From Miscanthus floridulus (taxonomy: Eukaryota > Streptophyta > Magnoliopsida > Poales > Poaceae): a stretch of DNA of 64,000 nucleotides. The notes beneath the pieces were generated by a model that saw only the letters and a program-made list of their open reading frames with translations, was not told the origin of the DNA and did not search any database. Below are positions 1 to 11,111 of this stretch, piece after piece. The position numbers and the translations under genes were made by a program. The stretch lies in contig NC_089595.1 of NCBI RefSeq assembly GCF_019320115.1, positions 109,570,158 through 109,634,157 of the forward strand. Reading direction: 5' to 3'. The stretch's first letter is position 1. Every line of letters begins with the position of its first letter.

Positions 1-79
1 GCGGATCTGCTCCATCGAGCGGACCCTTCCGGCTTGCTACGTGTGTCCTCGGCACAGAGACGAAAATTTTGTGTCGACA

Positions 80-590
80 GATATACTTTTTGTTATATTA
101 AAAACGACAACTGATAATATCCATGACACTGTAGCCTATAAGTCCAGAGATGGTAAGTTTATTTGGTATTTTTGAAACATATATGTTTTTTATTAATATT
201 TTGAGCGGTGGGCTTTAAGTAGAGATAGATAGATATACATAGCCATAAGATATTTTCTATTATATTATAAACGACAGCGGGTAATATCCGTGACAATGTA
301 GCATTGAGTCCAGAGATGGTAAGTTTATTTGTCATTTGACATATATATGCCTTATATTAATATTTTAAGCGGTGAGATTTAAGTAGAGATAGATAGATAG
401 ATAGATATACATAGCCATAAGATATTTCCTATTATATTATAAACGACAGCTGATAATATCCATGACAATGTAGCCTTAATATCTAGAGATGATAAGTTTA
501 ATTTATTTGCATTTGAGACATATATGTATTTTAATATTTTTAGCGGTGGGGTTTAGTAGAGCTATAGAGATGCCTTAACATAAGAGGTGA
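80..590. repeat. three degenerate tandem repeat units of about 170 bp
   Basis: Three successive units begin near 80, 248 and 421. Each has a TATATTA(T)AAACGACA core, then a run matching TAATATCC(A/G)TGACA, a GTAGC motif, an AGAGATGGTAAGTTTA-like stretch and an AGCGGTGGG(C/G)TTTA(A)GTAGAG tail. The spacing is about 168-173 bp. No coding potential is seen. Related sequence recurs at 3257-3788 and 5437-5892, so this looks like part of an old locally duplicated repeat block. Its origin is unknown. Confidence 0.75.
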
Positions 591-883
591 TGACTTTATT
601 TTGCTCCCTTCCGTTGGTAGCTGAGATATATAGTTTCTTTAAATAAAAAAGAGAGATATACATTAAATCAGCAGAAAAGCTTTTGACCTTTAGACCACAT
701 GACAAATATGCCCATGTACCATGTACCATGTACCATGTAGTTGCTAACCATTGTTGCGTAGCTCTATGGTAATGTGGTGGTGCTTGAATGCAGCATATAT
801 TTAGGGGCTATTTTTGCGGTTGCTTATGCACTGCCAAGGCCAAAACTAAAACCCATCTCAATAGGGAGAAAAGAAAAAACTAG
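591..883. other. AT-rich repeat remnant, no gene seen
   Basis: This continues the old local repeat. The stretch with GACCTTTAGACCACAT and ACCATTGTTGCGTAGCTCTA recurs at about 5438-5525. A short direct array of the 7-mer CATGTAC lies at about 712-738. The small open frame at 774-971 has no recognisable domain and overlaps the left end of the next transposon, so it is not called as a gene. Confidence 0.5.
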
Positions 884-2983
884 GAAGAATTATCTATATG
901 GTACTGAAACAAATCAGTCTTTCATATTTGGCACTAAAAATTTTAAACTTTCTTATCTAGCACCAAGTTAATTTTTTTTCCGTAAATAGCACTACCGTCT
1001 ATTTTCACCTGTAACGATGTTAAGTGGCTTGCAAAATGACGTAAGTGTCTTTGTTTGTGGTAGGCGTTTGGAGCACGCACGCTGCTGCTACTTCTGCACG
1101 CATGATGCTGCTGCTGCTACTTCTGCACGCATGATGCTGCTGCTGCACAAGGCTGCTTGCTGCGTTCATCATGACCTTGGACTCGTCGAAGCTGAGCACG
1201 CTGTCGCCGTCGAAGTAGTAGGCCAGCGCACTCTCGCTGCTGACGGTCGACTTCGGTGAGGAGACGTCGCTGGTGGGCGAGTTGCTACTCCACGCCGGGG
1301 TGGTGTCGCCGTCATCATATCGTCGCTGCAGGCACTGCCTAGTTCTCTGCCAAGACCGCTTGCTAGCTTCCTGCGATCTCCACCATGTGCACCGTAGCTC
1401 CTTTCGTCCTTCCCAGCCTCGCTGGCGCAGACATGATGAAGAGGACGACGATGGCCACGACGCACGTGGAGGTCGCTCCTGCTGCGGTGCGCTGGTGCGA
1501 CTATGGCGTGGACGATGACGCCGACATCGACGCGTTGCTTCGGGACATACATGCCGCCGTGCGCCCTCGCGTCCCCGCTGCCGTGGACCTACCGATGCCG
1601 CCTCAGGAGTTTCTTACGCGGTCTCGGTGACACAACTATCACTACGACTACAAGGACAGCGACTTCTAGGCCGTTCTCCACGGTATTCGGAGCGTTCGAA
1701 TCCCAGCCGCCGGCTTTGCTTCAATGCTGGTGGATGCTTCTGATGGCTCCCCAAGGACACCAGCAGCAGCGGTGGTGCTTGCAGCGCCGCTCAGCTACAG
1801 CGACGATGCCACCGAGGCCGATGTGGTCACCATCAAGACGTCGCCCAAGATGAAGCAGCAGCCGTAGTATGACTACGACACTGACATCGACACCACGTTC
1901 TGAACCATGGAGACAGAGGCCATGGAACCTCCCTCGCCAGACTACCTCAGCCATCGACAGGGAGGGGAGATGATGATGATGGACCGCGCCGACCTCATCG
2001 ACAAGATGCATCGCTTCTCCACACACTACGACCTCGCCCCGGGAGCGTTCCACCGCGTAGTCTCCTTCGTCGACTGGTTCCTGTAGGCCAAGAAGATCAA
2101 CCGCGATGAGCGCCAGATTTGCCTCCTCGGCGCCGCAGCCATCTTCGTAGCGGCCAAGTACGAGGACAAGAACACCGTGCTGAAGATCAACTCCGACCAC
2201 GTCGCCATGTACGCTGGGTGCACCTGAAGCGAGGCTATCGACTAGAGCTCGAGCTGGTTGCTGTGCTCGGCTACCGCCAGAGCGGACCCACGGCCTACAT
2301 GTTCGTCGAGCACTTCATGAGGCACAGCCAGGAGGAGGAGGTGGTCAGGGCCTGGCGCATCACCTGGCCGACATGGCGTTGCTTGACTACAGGTGTGTGG
2401 CGTTCCTGCCATCCGTCATGGCCGCGTCGGCGATCTTGCTGGCGAGGACGACCCTGTACTATTCGACGGTGGTGCCGGTGGATGCAGGCTATACGCTCGA
2501 GGAGCTCAGCGACTGCATACAAGCGATATACAACATGCATGAGAACCTGTGGGTGTGGCCAGAGTGCGTCCAGATGATGGTACACTGGGAGAGCACTGCT
2601 CAGTAAAGCTATTTCTTGTCTCCCCTGTCAATGCTGATTGCCATGCATTGACTGACCTGTACAAACACGCTGCTGCTGCTGTTGCTAATAGATGGTACAA
2701 ACCTTTTTCGGCTAGACCCTGTCTGGGTAGCACTATCAGCCTTGTGCAGCAGCAACAGCATGCGTGTAGAAGTAGCAGCAACATGCGTGCGTACTCCAAA
2801 CGCCTACTACAAACAAGGGCACTTACGTCATTTTGTAAACCACTTAACATCGTTACAGGTGAAAATTGACGGCAGTGCTATTTACGGAAGAAAATTTCAA
2901 TTTGATGACAGATAAGAAAGTTCAATTTTTTTAGTGCCAAATATGAAAGACTGGTTTGTTTCAGTGTCAAATAGATAATTCTC
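884..2983. mobile_element. Mutator-like element with long TIRs carrying a captured cyclin gene (Pack-MULE type)
   Basis: Inverted terminal repeats of roughly 270 and 246 bp match each other: 884-1153 against the reverse complement of 2738-2983. Both arms share AGAATTATCTAT, CAGTCTTTCATATTTGGCAC, CACCTGTAACGATGTTAAGT and the block around AAATGACGTAAGTG. The interior holds a broken host-like cyclin gene and no transposase. Long TIRs around a host gene are the hallmark of Pack-MULEs in grasses. AAAAAACTA occurs just outside both ends (875-883 and 2996-3004) and may be the 9-bp target duplication. On the right a poly-A run lies between it and the TIR, so the exact right boundary is uncertain. Confidence 0.75.
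1497..2606 (+). pseudogene. F-type cyclin-like gene copy, broken
   Basis: Translated pieces look like a grass F-type cyclin. Around 1500-1600 is an acidic N-terminal segment (DDDADIDALLRDIHAAV). At about 1984-2220 is the first cyclin fold, with LGAAAIFVAAKYEDKN, the usual end of the cyclin box helix bundle. At 2230-2606 is the second fold, with LLDYRCVAFLPSVMAASAIL. The pieces lie in different frames, and an in-frame TAG at about 2086 breaks the cyclin box, so no full-length product can be made. The copy sits entirely between the inverted repeats of the surrounding Mutator-like element, which suggests capture and transposition. An intact parental gene would lie elsewhere in the genome. Confidence 0.7.
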
Positions 2984-3004
2984 AAAAAAAAAAAAAAAAA
3001 ACTA

Positions 3005-3230
3005 TGGCTACAGGCTTGCTACAACCACGGCCTCTGTTGGCAATAATTGTGAAACACCATAAAATGACTAGTTTTTTTTTTTTGGCGGAAAGAGAAAAAC
3101 TAATGGGAGAACCGTTTGAAAACTCTGGAGTTTTTCTTAGCCGCATTCAATTCAACCATAGCCGAAATTTACAACCTTTGTATATGTGTCTACTCGGGGT
3201 ATATTAGCAACAAAAGAATTAATCTCTAAG
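3005..3230. other. non-genic spacer
   Basis: AT-rich sequence between the cyclin-bearing element and the poly-C run. The small open frame spanning it has no recognisable similarity. Nothing functional was seen. Confidence 0.4.
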
Positions 3231-3256
3231 CCCCCCCCCCCCCCCCCCCCCCCCCC
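3231..3256. repeat. 26-bp poly-C homopolymer
   Basis: An uninterrupted run of 26 C on the plus strand lies at the edge of the old repeat block. Long C/G runs are rarer than A/T runs and are prone to length error in sequencing, so the exact length should not be trusted. Confidence 0.9.
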
Positions 3257-3788
3257 AAAGATGAGTTTATAATATCATCAGTGTGTATATGCAACCTTAA
3301 GAGATGACGGCTTCCTTTATTTCGGCATTTCAGTTATAACTTATATATTTTTTTAGTTTCTTGGAATCATATATGGGATATACTAGTTTAAATTAGCAGA
3401 AACATTTGACATTGTTAGATCATAAGACGGATTATATTGATGTGTAGCTCTATAGTGACGATGTGGTACCCTAGTATATCTGTATGCTTCAGACCGCTGT
3501 TTTGTTTTGTTATATTGTATTAGAACAACTCAAATAATCCCCAATGACCCCAAAGGCGAATGTGAGTCATCTATCCATCATGCTCATAGCTATTACATAC
3601 TATAAGATACACAATTTTTTATGAGACAACACTCGGTAGCATCAGCTACCATGTAGCCAGTAGCCTTAAGATTAGATGTGATTACTTCATTTCTTTCCCT
3701 TGTGTCAGCATTTGGGATATATATAACTTATTTTTTTAGTTTCTTTAAACGGTGGGATATACTATTTTTAAATTAGCAGAGAACCATT
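3257..3788. repeat. old local repeat, left part interrupted by CACTA
   Basis: Two related segments (about 3257-3500 and 3550-3788) share phrases such as TATAATATCATCAG, TTTAGTTTCTT, GGGATATACTA, AAATTAGCAGA and GTGTAGCTCTATAGTGAC. The second segment stops at the CACTA insertion and resumes at 5437 with the TTTGACGTTTAGACCACAT phrase. The uninterrupted repeat at about 655-700 shows the same order. No coding sequence was seen. Confidence 0.65.
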
Positions 3789-4037
3789 CGCTACCACAGA
3801 CAGGATTAGTAGGGGCGGCTAGTCAGGCTTTGTATAAGCAGCTCGGCCAGCTGCTCCTACCATACCGTCTCTAAAAATCATGCATTTATAGAGGCGGCCC
3901 CTACAAATCGATTTGTAGGGGCGGCTGTAGTACCAGTCGCCCCTATAATATCTGTTTGTAGGGGCGGTTTAGTCTAGAACCGACCCTACAGTATATTTTC
4001 CACACAAAAAATCAAATTTACAATTTAAATTTGACTA

Positions 4038-4091
<54 letters not shown>

Positions 4092-5436
4092 CAAATCTGA
4101 CCAGAACATATATAATTCAAATTTGACCACAAGCACAAACAGATACTGCGGCTACAGCTAGCTGCAAGGAAACGAAATGCATTTATTGCAAGAAACAAAA
4201 GAATAAGGCAGAGCCGAGCTGTGGTTAATGTTGTAAACTCTGGCCTGCAGAGAGAGCACGACTAATCTTGCTGACTAACAATGTTGAACTCCTCCTGCAG
4301 GGTGAATTGCAACTACTGGGCTAGCTGCTGCTTGACCTGCAAATCTGAGACACAAGATCAGCTCCTGCTATCGGCACAAAGAGAATGAGCAAGCAAACTG
4401 TAGAACACGCTTTCATAAAACAACATAATAGACTCCAAGCCGAGATGCTCCAGATCTCACGAAAACGCACCAAATCTAAACAATTGATAATAAGATTCGA
4501 ACCGACAGTGGAGATGAGTCGTTGCCACCTGATCTCATCGAGAGGAGGAAGGGGATCTCGTCATCCATTACCGTCGTGCCCCCGGAACTGCAAAGGCCAC
4601 CACGCCCACGGCCATCGGCGAGCAGGCAAGGGAACGCGCGCCGTGTGCCCGGTTGTCGCCCGAGCTGGCGTAGAGGCACGGGCCCACTGCTGCCAGGACC
4701 TCGCCACCGTAGATCCCGTCGTCATCGCCTTGGCCGCGAGCGAGGGCGCGAGAGATCCGGCCGCTGCAGTCCCTGCCGCGCTCCCCCTCCCCCGTGGGCT
4801 CGGCTGTCGAGCTAGTGCAGATGTGCCGACTCGCACATGACGCCCAGCCGCCGTAGTTTCTTAGCGCGTGAATGGGAGGAGGAGGAGAGAAATGAGGTGT
4901 GTGGCTCTCGAGCTTTTCTCTCCAGCTGCGAGTATGATTCGCTTCCCCACGGTAGTCATCACCGGCCAGGGAGGGAGCTGAGGCCTAGGCACTGGGGAGT
5001 TGTGGCCGGTGGCGGCGCAGGCTAGGGCTGGGGCGGAGCTGGGAAAAGGAAGGGGTGGGTGTGGATAGGGATTCTGGCGTCCGTTTATACAAGGAAGATT
5101 GCATCCTCCCCGTTGGGTCAAGATGGATGGACGAGATCATCTACAACCTTAATTGGGCCTGCGAATTTAAGAGTGGGCCAAATGCATTTGTAGGGGCGGC
5201 TAGTGATTGAGCCGCCCCTACAAATGACAATACCGAGGGCGGCTAGTGAGTGAGCCGCCGCTACAAATCGATCTATTTGTAGGGGTGGCTCGTATCACCA
5301 GCTGTCTCTACTGTGCCATTTGTAGGGGCGGCTGATCTCGTGTGTCCCGAGCACGTCCACTGTAAGGGCGCCTCCATCCCCAGCCTCCCCTACAAGAAAA
5401 ATTAAGCTGTTGCTACAAATTTTTTCTGTAGTAGTG
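3789..5436. mobile_element. non-autonomous CACTA (En/Spm-like) element, 1.65 kb
   Basis: The right end reads, on the reverse strand, CACTACTACAGAAAAAATTT, a canonical CACTA terminus. The left end CGCTACCACAG is the same terminus with two changes. The 3-bp target duplication ATT flanks it (3786-3788 and 5437-5439). Subterminal copies of TAGGGGCGGCT occur in both orientations near each end (about 3820-3990 and 5180-5390), as expected for transposase-binding repeats of CACTA elements. No transposase is present. The interior holds an (AT)n microsatellite and a GC-rich stretch at 4490-5040 with open frames on both strands but no recognisable protein; it could be a captured 5' gene region. Confidence 0.88.
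4040..4089. repeat. (AT)n microsatellite
   Basis: About 25 uninterrupted AT dinucleotides inside the CACTA element, next to two imperfect copies of an ATTCAAATTTGACCA-type sequence. Confidence 0.95.
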
Positions 5437-5892
5437 ATTTGACGTTTAGACCACATCAAGTAGCTAGGCTAGCTGGTGACACGTGTATATGTAGCCGAAA
5501 ACCATTGTTGTGTCGTAGCTCTACAGTGACATGGCGGTATACTAGTATGTGTATGCATGTCCGTTCAAGCTGCCATTTTATTTTGGTACGCTGTATTATG
5601 AACAAGGTATACTAATCTCTAAATGGTTCCACAAGGCGAGTATGGGTCATCTCTAGCCATCATGCTCATAGCTATAAGATATATTTTTTTTAAAAAAAAA
5701 GGATTACACCATATAATATCATCAGTTACTGTGTAGCTTTAAGCATGCAATGGAGGCATGGAGGCTATTTCTTCCTCTGTTGGCATGCAACTGTAGAAGT
5801 GTCGATCTGACCTCCAGAAACACATGATAAATAGGTTTTGATACTTCTTTTTTAGCGTGCAGGTGACATGCCTATGTAGCTAGAAGCCATTC
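5437..5892. repeat. old local repeat, right part
   Basis: This continues the unit cut by the CACTA element. It contains GACGTTTAGACCACAT, ACCATTGTTGTGTCGTAGCTCTACAGTGACATG and CATCATGCTCATAGCTATAAGATA-type phrases that match 655-780 and 3440-3610. A further unit follows from about 5660 and is cut at 5893 by a MITE. No gene was seen. Confidence 0.6.
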
Positions 5893-6016
5893 GGCCCGTT
5901 CGCTTGGCTGATAAGTAATGGCTAAAAGTCCTGTTGACTAATTTATTGTGAGAGAAAAATATTATTTTAATTAAAAAAATAAGTTAAAAGTACGGATTAT
6001 AAAACAAGCGATCGGG
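5893..6016. mobile_element. MITE, GTTCGCTTGGCT family, copy 1
   Basis: About 124 bp beginning GGCCCGTTCGCTTGGCTGATAAG and ending near ACAAGCGATCGGG. The centre has TTATTGTGAGAGAAAAATATT, which is shared with five other copies in this window. It interrupts the old local repeat, which resumes with GCGTGGTGGTGCTT (compare 770-785). It is a small non-coding DNA transposon; superfamily uncertain. Confidence 0.75.
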
Positions 6017-7448
6017 TTAGCGTGGTGGTGCTTCCAGTTAAGGCGTCTCTGCTGGGTACGGTGTTTGTCCTTGCTAACTTTCGGACCGCCAAGAGGCCCA
6101 AGACCGAAACTAGCTAGCCCTATACTCCCTGCCTACATCCATGTCCACACTATTCCAGGCTTCCAGCAGGCTGCACAGCTGAAGGACTGCATATATACAT
6201 CTGGTTAGTGGTTACGCTGTCACAAACAACTCACCAGAAGACTGTGGTTAGCAGCGCAGATGGATTTCGCCAACAACGACACCGGCCGACACCTACGTCA
6301 CGTGGCCACTCTCGTTTCGCCCATTTCCCCGTGAGGAGTCGGGCCAATCATCACGACTCGATCGTCAGATAGCTAGTATATATCGCCTATGCAAGTGCAA
6401 GGGTTGGCGTTGGTGTCGTGCCGCCGGTCGTCACCCGTGTGCCGGCTAAAAGTAGTCACCACCCTGCGGTCGCTTTCCGATCCGTAGCACGTCTTCCGGA
6501 TACGGCATCGATCTATGATCCATCCATCGTGTTGCCGGGCGGGGCGGTCGTGGTCGACGGAAATCCAAACGCCCTGCCTGACGTGACGCCAGCATCGGAA
6601 GCTCCCGGTGACGCCCGCGCCGACAGCGACGGGAGTATAGTAGCAGGCTTCGACAGCGTCTGCCGCGGGGGCCCGGTGCGTGCTCGATCGGGCCGTCGTG
6701 CGTGCGGAGGCCTGAGAGAAAAACGAGGGCACGCACGCGCGCGTCAGTAACAGTACTACCCGCCGACCCCGACCCGGTGGCGTTGATCTGCGTCTGCGTC
6801 TGCGTCCGCGCGCGCCGTGCGGCCGTGCCGTGCCTGGTTGCTTCACTTGCTTGCCGGGCTGCCGGCCGAAGAAAAATTCGCGGACTGTGCGGGGCTGCGG
6901 TCGCTCAACCCGTGGTCGAAACGTGGAAAACCGCTGTTGGGACCGAGTAGCGAAGGAGGAGCACCTAGAGGCTGATGTGACGAGGTGAGGCTGTGACTCG
7001 ACCCTAGTTGGTGGCCGGGGCTCGGGGAGTCAGGCTCGGCCGCTCGGGTCATCGCGCACTGCGCACTGCGCAAGCACAGCGCACCTCACCGGCACCAATG
7101 TCCGCGGTCCGCACTCTGCCCACCGCCCACGCGCTCGCCTGCTACTCCGCACCCTGCTAGCATGCTACTGCTACTGCATTTGGTGATTTGCTGGTCTGAA
7201 ATACTTATGTGCTTGTCATGATGTGTTGATTACTAAATGTCTAATTTGTTGAATGCTAGTAATAATTCCTATGCGCTCGGTGTCAAATTGGATGCAGGTT
7301 ACCCGTTGGCTGCGGGTATGGGTGAACTTCTCTACCATAGGCACCGATAATCCCATTGTAAACTCTCATATGGCGAATGTGGGTATAGGATCAGAGTACC
7401 CGTCAAATTGGTGTTATTCCTAGTTGTGACTATACATTTATCACGAGC
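6017..7448. other. GC-rich non-coding stretch, no recognisable gene
   Basis: About 6240-7140 is strongly GC-rich and carries overlapping open frames on both strands, with no domain or consistent codon pattern. Such stretches are often relics of 5' gene regions or transposon cargo. At 7290-7440 a GTTACCCGTTGGCTGCGGG / GAGTACCCGTCAAATTGG pair resembles the ends of grass hAT-type relics, but no target duplication could be confirmed. Nothing firmer can be said. Confidence 0.35.
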
Positions 7449-7552
7449 TGCTCTGTTCGCTTGGCTGATAAGTCAGGCTGAAAAATACCGTTGGCTGATT
7501 TGTTGTAAGAGAAAAACATCGTTGGTTCGCTGAAAAAATACGGTTTCAGGAC
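7449..7552. mobile_element. MITE, GTTCGCTTGGCT family, copy 2
   Basis: It begins CTGTTCGCTTGGCTGATAAG and contains GGCTGATTTGTTGTAAGAGAAAAAC, the family centre. The right end is diverged near CGCTGAAAAAATACGG. Confidence 0.65.
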
Positions 7553-7867
7553 GCAATGAGGTGGGTTGACGCGATGAGTTCCTGTGCATGGGTTGGGGTG
7601 TGGCCCGGTTACTTTTCTGCATTGTTGGGCTCTGATGTGTGAGTAGTGTAGTTTATTTCTGACTATAGCACACGAAGACCTCGTTTGACACAGTTCTAGT
7701 TCCTTGTTATAATATGCGGAAAAACTAGAGTCAGTCAAGCCAAAAAAAAAATATTAGTTCATAGTTAATTTTAAAATGATAGATAAAATAACAGTTTTTT
7801 TGCTATAGTGCACGGAGGTCCACCGGACGAGCTAGGCATCAACAAATGTATGGCCACGTTAGTTTTT

Positions 7868-8115
7868 TTTAGGAAGCCACGTTCTTTATTGATTTTCGAA
7901 TAGGGTTACGTCATTCATCAGGGCTTCAAGAATGAAGCTAGGGTTCATCGATCCAAATACAAGCATGCTTTGACTGAACAGCTAAACTAACAAGATTATG
8001 CGCTACTCTATTAACATCTCTACTACAATGCTCAATAGAAATCAAAGAAAAATCCTACAAAGCATCTTACATTCGTCATATTTACTCTCGTCAAGTTATC
8101 ATACACGGCTGTAAC
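7868..8115 (-). pseudogene. LINE 3' end with RNase H-like (RVT_3) fragment
   Basis: On the minus strand, the frame read downward from about 8055 gives SIEHCSRDVNRVAHNLVSLA. This matches the conserved tail of the plant RVT_3/RNase H domain found at the C terminus of plant L1-type LINEs, where a basic-residue-plus-N-x-x-A-H motif is typical. After a stop there is a short 3' region containing AATAAAG, and the minus strand then runs into a short A-rich tail (plus-strand T-run at 7863-7870). This fits a 5'-truncated LINE insertion or a relic of one. No endonuclease or reverse transcriptase is present here. Confidence 0.6.
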
Positions 8116-8354
8116 ATGCCTCGAGAAATAAAGAATCATAGAGGACCACTATACCACCAGGCCCAGGCGTGCAGAACTATGGGCAGTGCGAGTACACTTT
8201 TGCAGTTCCGAAGAACAAAACCAACAAGAAAACAGGGTCAGGGCAAACACAACATCATCCAACCCTGGGAAAAGAACCAGAAAATAAAAATAAAAATTAG
8301 GGGCTGCCCCTCGCGTCGCCGCCACCACGATCCACGACAACGTGCAGCAGGTTT

Positions 8355-10505
8355 CTAGTACGTCGGGGTGGAGGTGCTGTTCTTGGACCACCTCGTCCAC
8401 AGCATGAACTCGAGCGCGATGACGGCGACGAGGATGACGGCCAGGTTGAACCCGTACCCGATCTTCCACGAGTTGTCGGCGCCTCCGACGTGGATGCCGA
8501 GCACGATGTTGACGGCAGCGAAGAAGAGCGCGAGCCTCCCCGCCCAGTGGTGGTACCAGTTCCAGTACTTGCGGTACTTAGAGTCGGCGTTGGGGCGGAG
8601 GAAGAAGGCCAGGATCTGCAGGATGCCGAGGAAGAGGACGAAGATGCCGAGGCCTCTGTGCGCGGGGATGTCGGCCTGGATCTTGTTGTACAGCGCCACC
8701 CCGGCGACGACGCCGGCCAGGCCGATGATGAAGCCCACGAACTGGACGCCGACGTGGAGGTAGAACCACAGCGGGTCCATCCGCCGGAAGTAGCGCGCCA
8801 AGATGGCGCCGATGGGCATCAGCACGCCCCACGCGAACACGTTCAGCGCGCCGTGCGCGCGCCGCAGGCCGTAGGGGAACGACCCGTCCACCGAAGCTCT
8901 GCCTGCAGATCATAGTATAGGGATCCGATCGATCACACGGACGGTAGATGATGAAGCCATGAAATGCAACGAGCAGGTGGCTCGAGTGCTTTTCGATGTC
9001 AACTGATGTCGGTCTGGCAACTAAAAAGTGTCAGCTGACGCTGAAGCTTCAAGAAACAAAAACCTTTTTTTTTTTGGCCAACCGACACACACGACCGCTT
9101 GCAGTTCAAGTGGACTTGTCGGCTCATTTTTCAGGCGCAAGCATTTCTTTATTCTCCACTTGCAAACTTGCAAGTGGTTCAGCTAAGTGCAGTGCAACAT
9201 CACTCTGAACTGAAAGCAAGCAGTTTTCCATTCACCAAGAACAGGAGGAGCAGCGTACCGGTGGTGAAATCGAAGGTGAAGGAGGTCTTGTCCTGGTGCC
9301 TGGTGAGCTTGTTCTTGACGGGGATGCTGTTGCCGAAGGCCATGATGATGTGCTGGTGGGTGAGGCGGTAGGAGAACCTGAGCTGGAAGGCGAGGTAGAT
9401 CTTGGCCTGCTGCACCACCACGGTGTGGTCGTGGTCGTTGGAGACGAGGAAGCCGCGGTCCACGACCACCTTGGAGCTGCTCTTGCCGCGCAGCGCGAAC
9501 TGCCGGATGTGGGGGAGCCCCTTCTTGCCGATCCACCCCACCATGGCGCTGGAGCCGATCATCAGGCCGTCCCTGGAGAAACCCATGCCCACCCACCCCG
9601 TGCTGTACATCGCCGACAGCACGATCCGCAGCACGTTGTTCTTGTCCTGGTGGTACTGCATTGCAATGATCGATCCATCCGAGAGGAATTGGTTTGGTTC
9701 AAACGTCAGAATTCAGAAATGCTGCTTGCAGCTGTACTGTATCTGTACGCCCTATAGATCGGCAGTTCATCACAACAATCGGGAGTAGAAATATAATGCT
9801 ACTACTAGCTACAACCGAGGATTTACTTTGCATTACTCTCTTTTTCTTGATAGGTAGATCAATAATGCATTGCATGTTGCCTGTTGGTTCCCTTTATCTG
9901 AACTGTACGCTTTCAGCCTCTATTGGCTCAGCTACTGCTACTACTACTACCACCAAAACGAACTCTAATCCTAAGAATTATGCTTGAAAAACTGCAGATT
10001 GCGAGAATTGTATCGTTATTAGCTAGAAATCCCTTATCAGATATCAGTTGACTACTGCAGCTGGAAGCCTTTGATCTGCTGAAAGTTCAGTAAGCAACAG
10101 TGTGAACAGAGCCTCTGAATTTCACTATGGCAATCTCGCCTGCAGCTGCAGGCAACAAGATCCACCCACCCCTGTTCTTGAGACTTGAGAGATCTCAAGC
10201 CCAGAAACCAAACCTAAACAACCATCGACGCTGCACTGAACAGCATCAACCACGACAAAGATGGCCAGAGGTTCCAAGAACAGAACACTGAGCAGCTCAA
10301 TTATCCACCTGACTCCGACCACACACAGCATACGTACCCGGAGCACGAAGTTGTTCCAGACCGGCTGGCAGGCCAGTCCGGAGTAGTTGGCGGCGAGCAC
10401 GGGCGGGAGGTCGCCGTTGCAGGTCTCCAACTGCGCCGTCGCCACCGACGCCACGCCAAGGACGACGAGCAGCGTTGCCGCCACCGACGCCACCATGCCA
10501 CCCAT
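8355..10505 (-). CDS. cytochrome b561 and DOMON domain-containing protein
   Basis: Three exons: 10505-10338, 9655-9259 and 8902-8355, with GT donors and AG acceptors, giving 370 residues. Residues 1-24 form a signal peptide (hydrophobic run after MGGMVAS, cleavage near ATA-Q). Residues about 45-185 are a DOMON domain, predicted to bind haem or sugar on the outer face. Residues about 199-345 are the b561 transmembrane core. Candidate haem-ligand histidines are H205 (RRAHG), H238 (YLHVG), H270 (PAHRG) and H306/H307 (WYHHW). Known members of this plant family carry electrons across the plasma membrane, with ascorbate as likely donor; that is family knowledge, not shown here. The start was chosen because it gives a signal peptide. 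The phases (0 and 1) join cleanly. The length is normal for the family. Confidence 0.93.
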
Positions 10506-11111
10506 CCTAGCGCGCCGACAATGCCGCCTGCAGCACCGGCAGCAACGCGAGACAACTGGTGCACGGAGCTCAGCCGCAGGTTGCTTGCGAGTTTAGGGGG
10601 CGACTGAGGGAGTTGGGAGGTTGTGGTCAGTTGGTGGTGCGAAATTTTTTTTTATCCTCGCCTTTTTTGCGTTGGGTTGGGGATATGGGGGATCTCAGCT
10701 CAGGCTCAGAGAGGGTGGGTGGTGTGTGTCACTGCAGCTGGGAGCCCAGCCAGCTTATCATTGGTGTCAGTGAAGCAATGGTTGGTGCCTCTGCAGCTGC
10801 CGCCGCTGGGTTGGGTGTCCCTCTCGGCCGTGTCTGTGTCACAGTGTCATTCCGGCTCCAGATTTGGAAGCGATTCAAGTGGTGGTGCTCTGGTCCGGTG
10901 GAGTGCAAAAGCGGCGAAAGGAAAGGGGGCACCCACTCGTGTACTGCTACAAATCTTGTGGCTTTCGGGAAGTGAGGACTGAAGAGTGTGGGAATGACAA
11001 GTGTGTAGTGCAAGTTCAGGTGATAAATATCTTGGCTGCTTCAGCTCAAGTCTATCAGCCGTGAAAATGTTTCGGGAAGTAAAAGTACAGAATGATGTAC
11101 GGGGCAACTCT
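10506..11111. other. upstream region of the b561/DOMON gene
   Basis: GC-rich for the first 100 bp before the start codon, then mixed composition. Open frames on both strands show no domain and look like shadows. It probably contains the promoter and 5' leader; no convincing TATA box was picked out. Confidence 0.4.

Noticed and set aside
713..738. CATGTAC short tandem repeat as a regulatory array
   Set aside because: Only about three copies, in decayed repeat sequence with no nearby gene.
4385..5121. Possible gene inside the CACTA element
   Set aside because: The overlapping frames are GC-driven with no recognisable protein; at most a captured 5' fragment.
6373..6950. Possible GC-rich gene near 6.4-6.9 kb
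   Set aside because: Open frames on both strands have no domain, no consistent codon bias and no splice pattern.
8368..8915. Long plus-strand open frames opposite the b561 exon
   Set aside because: They are antisense shadows of a GC-rich exon; no domain, and the minus strand has a complete spliced gene.
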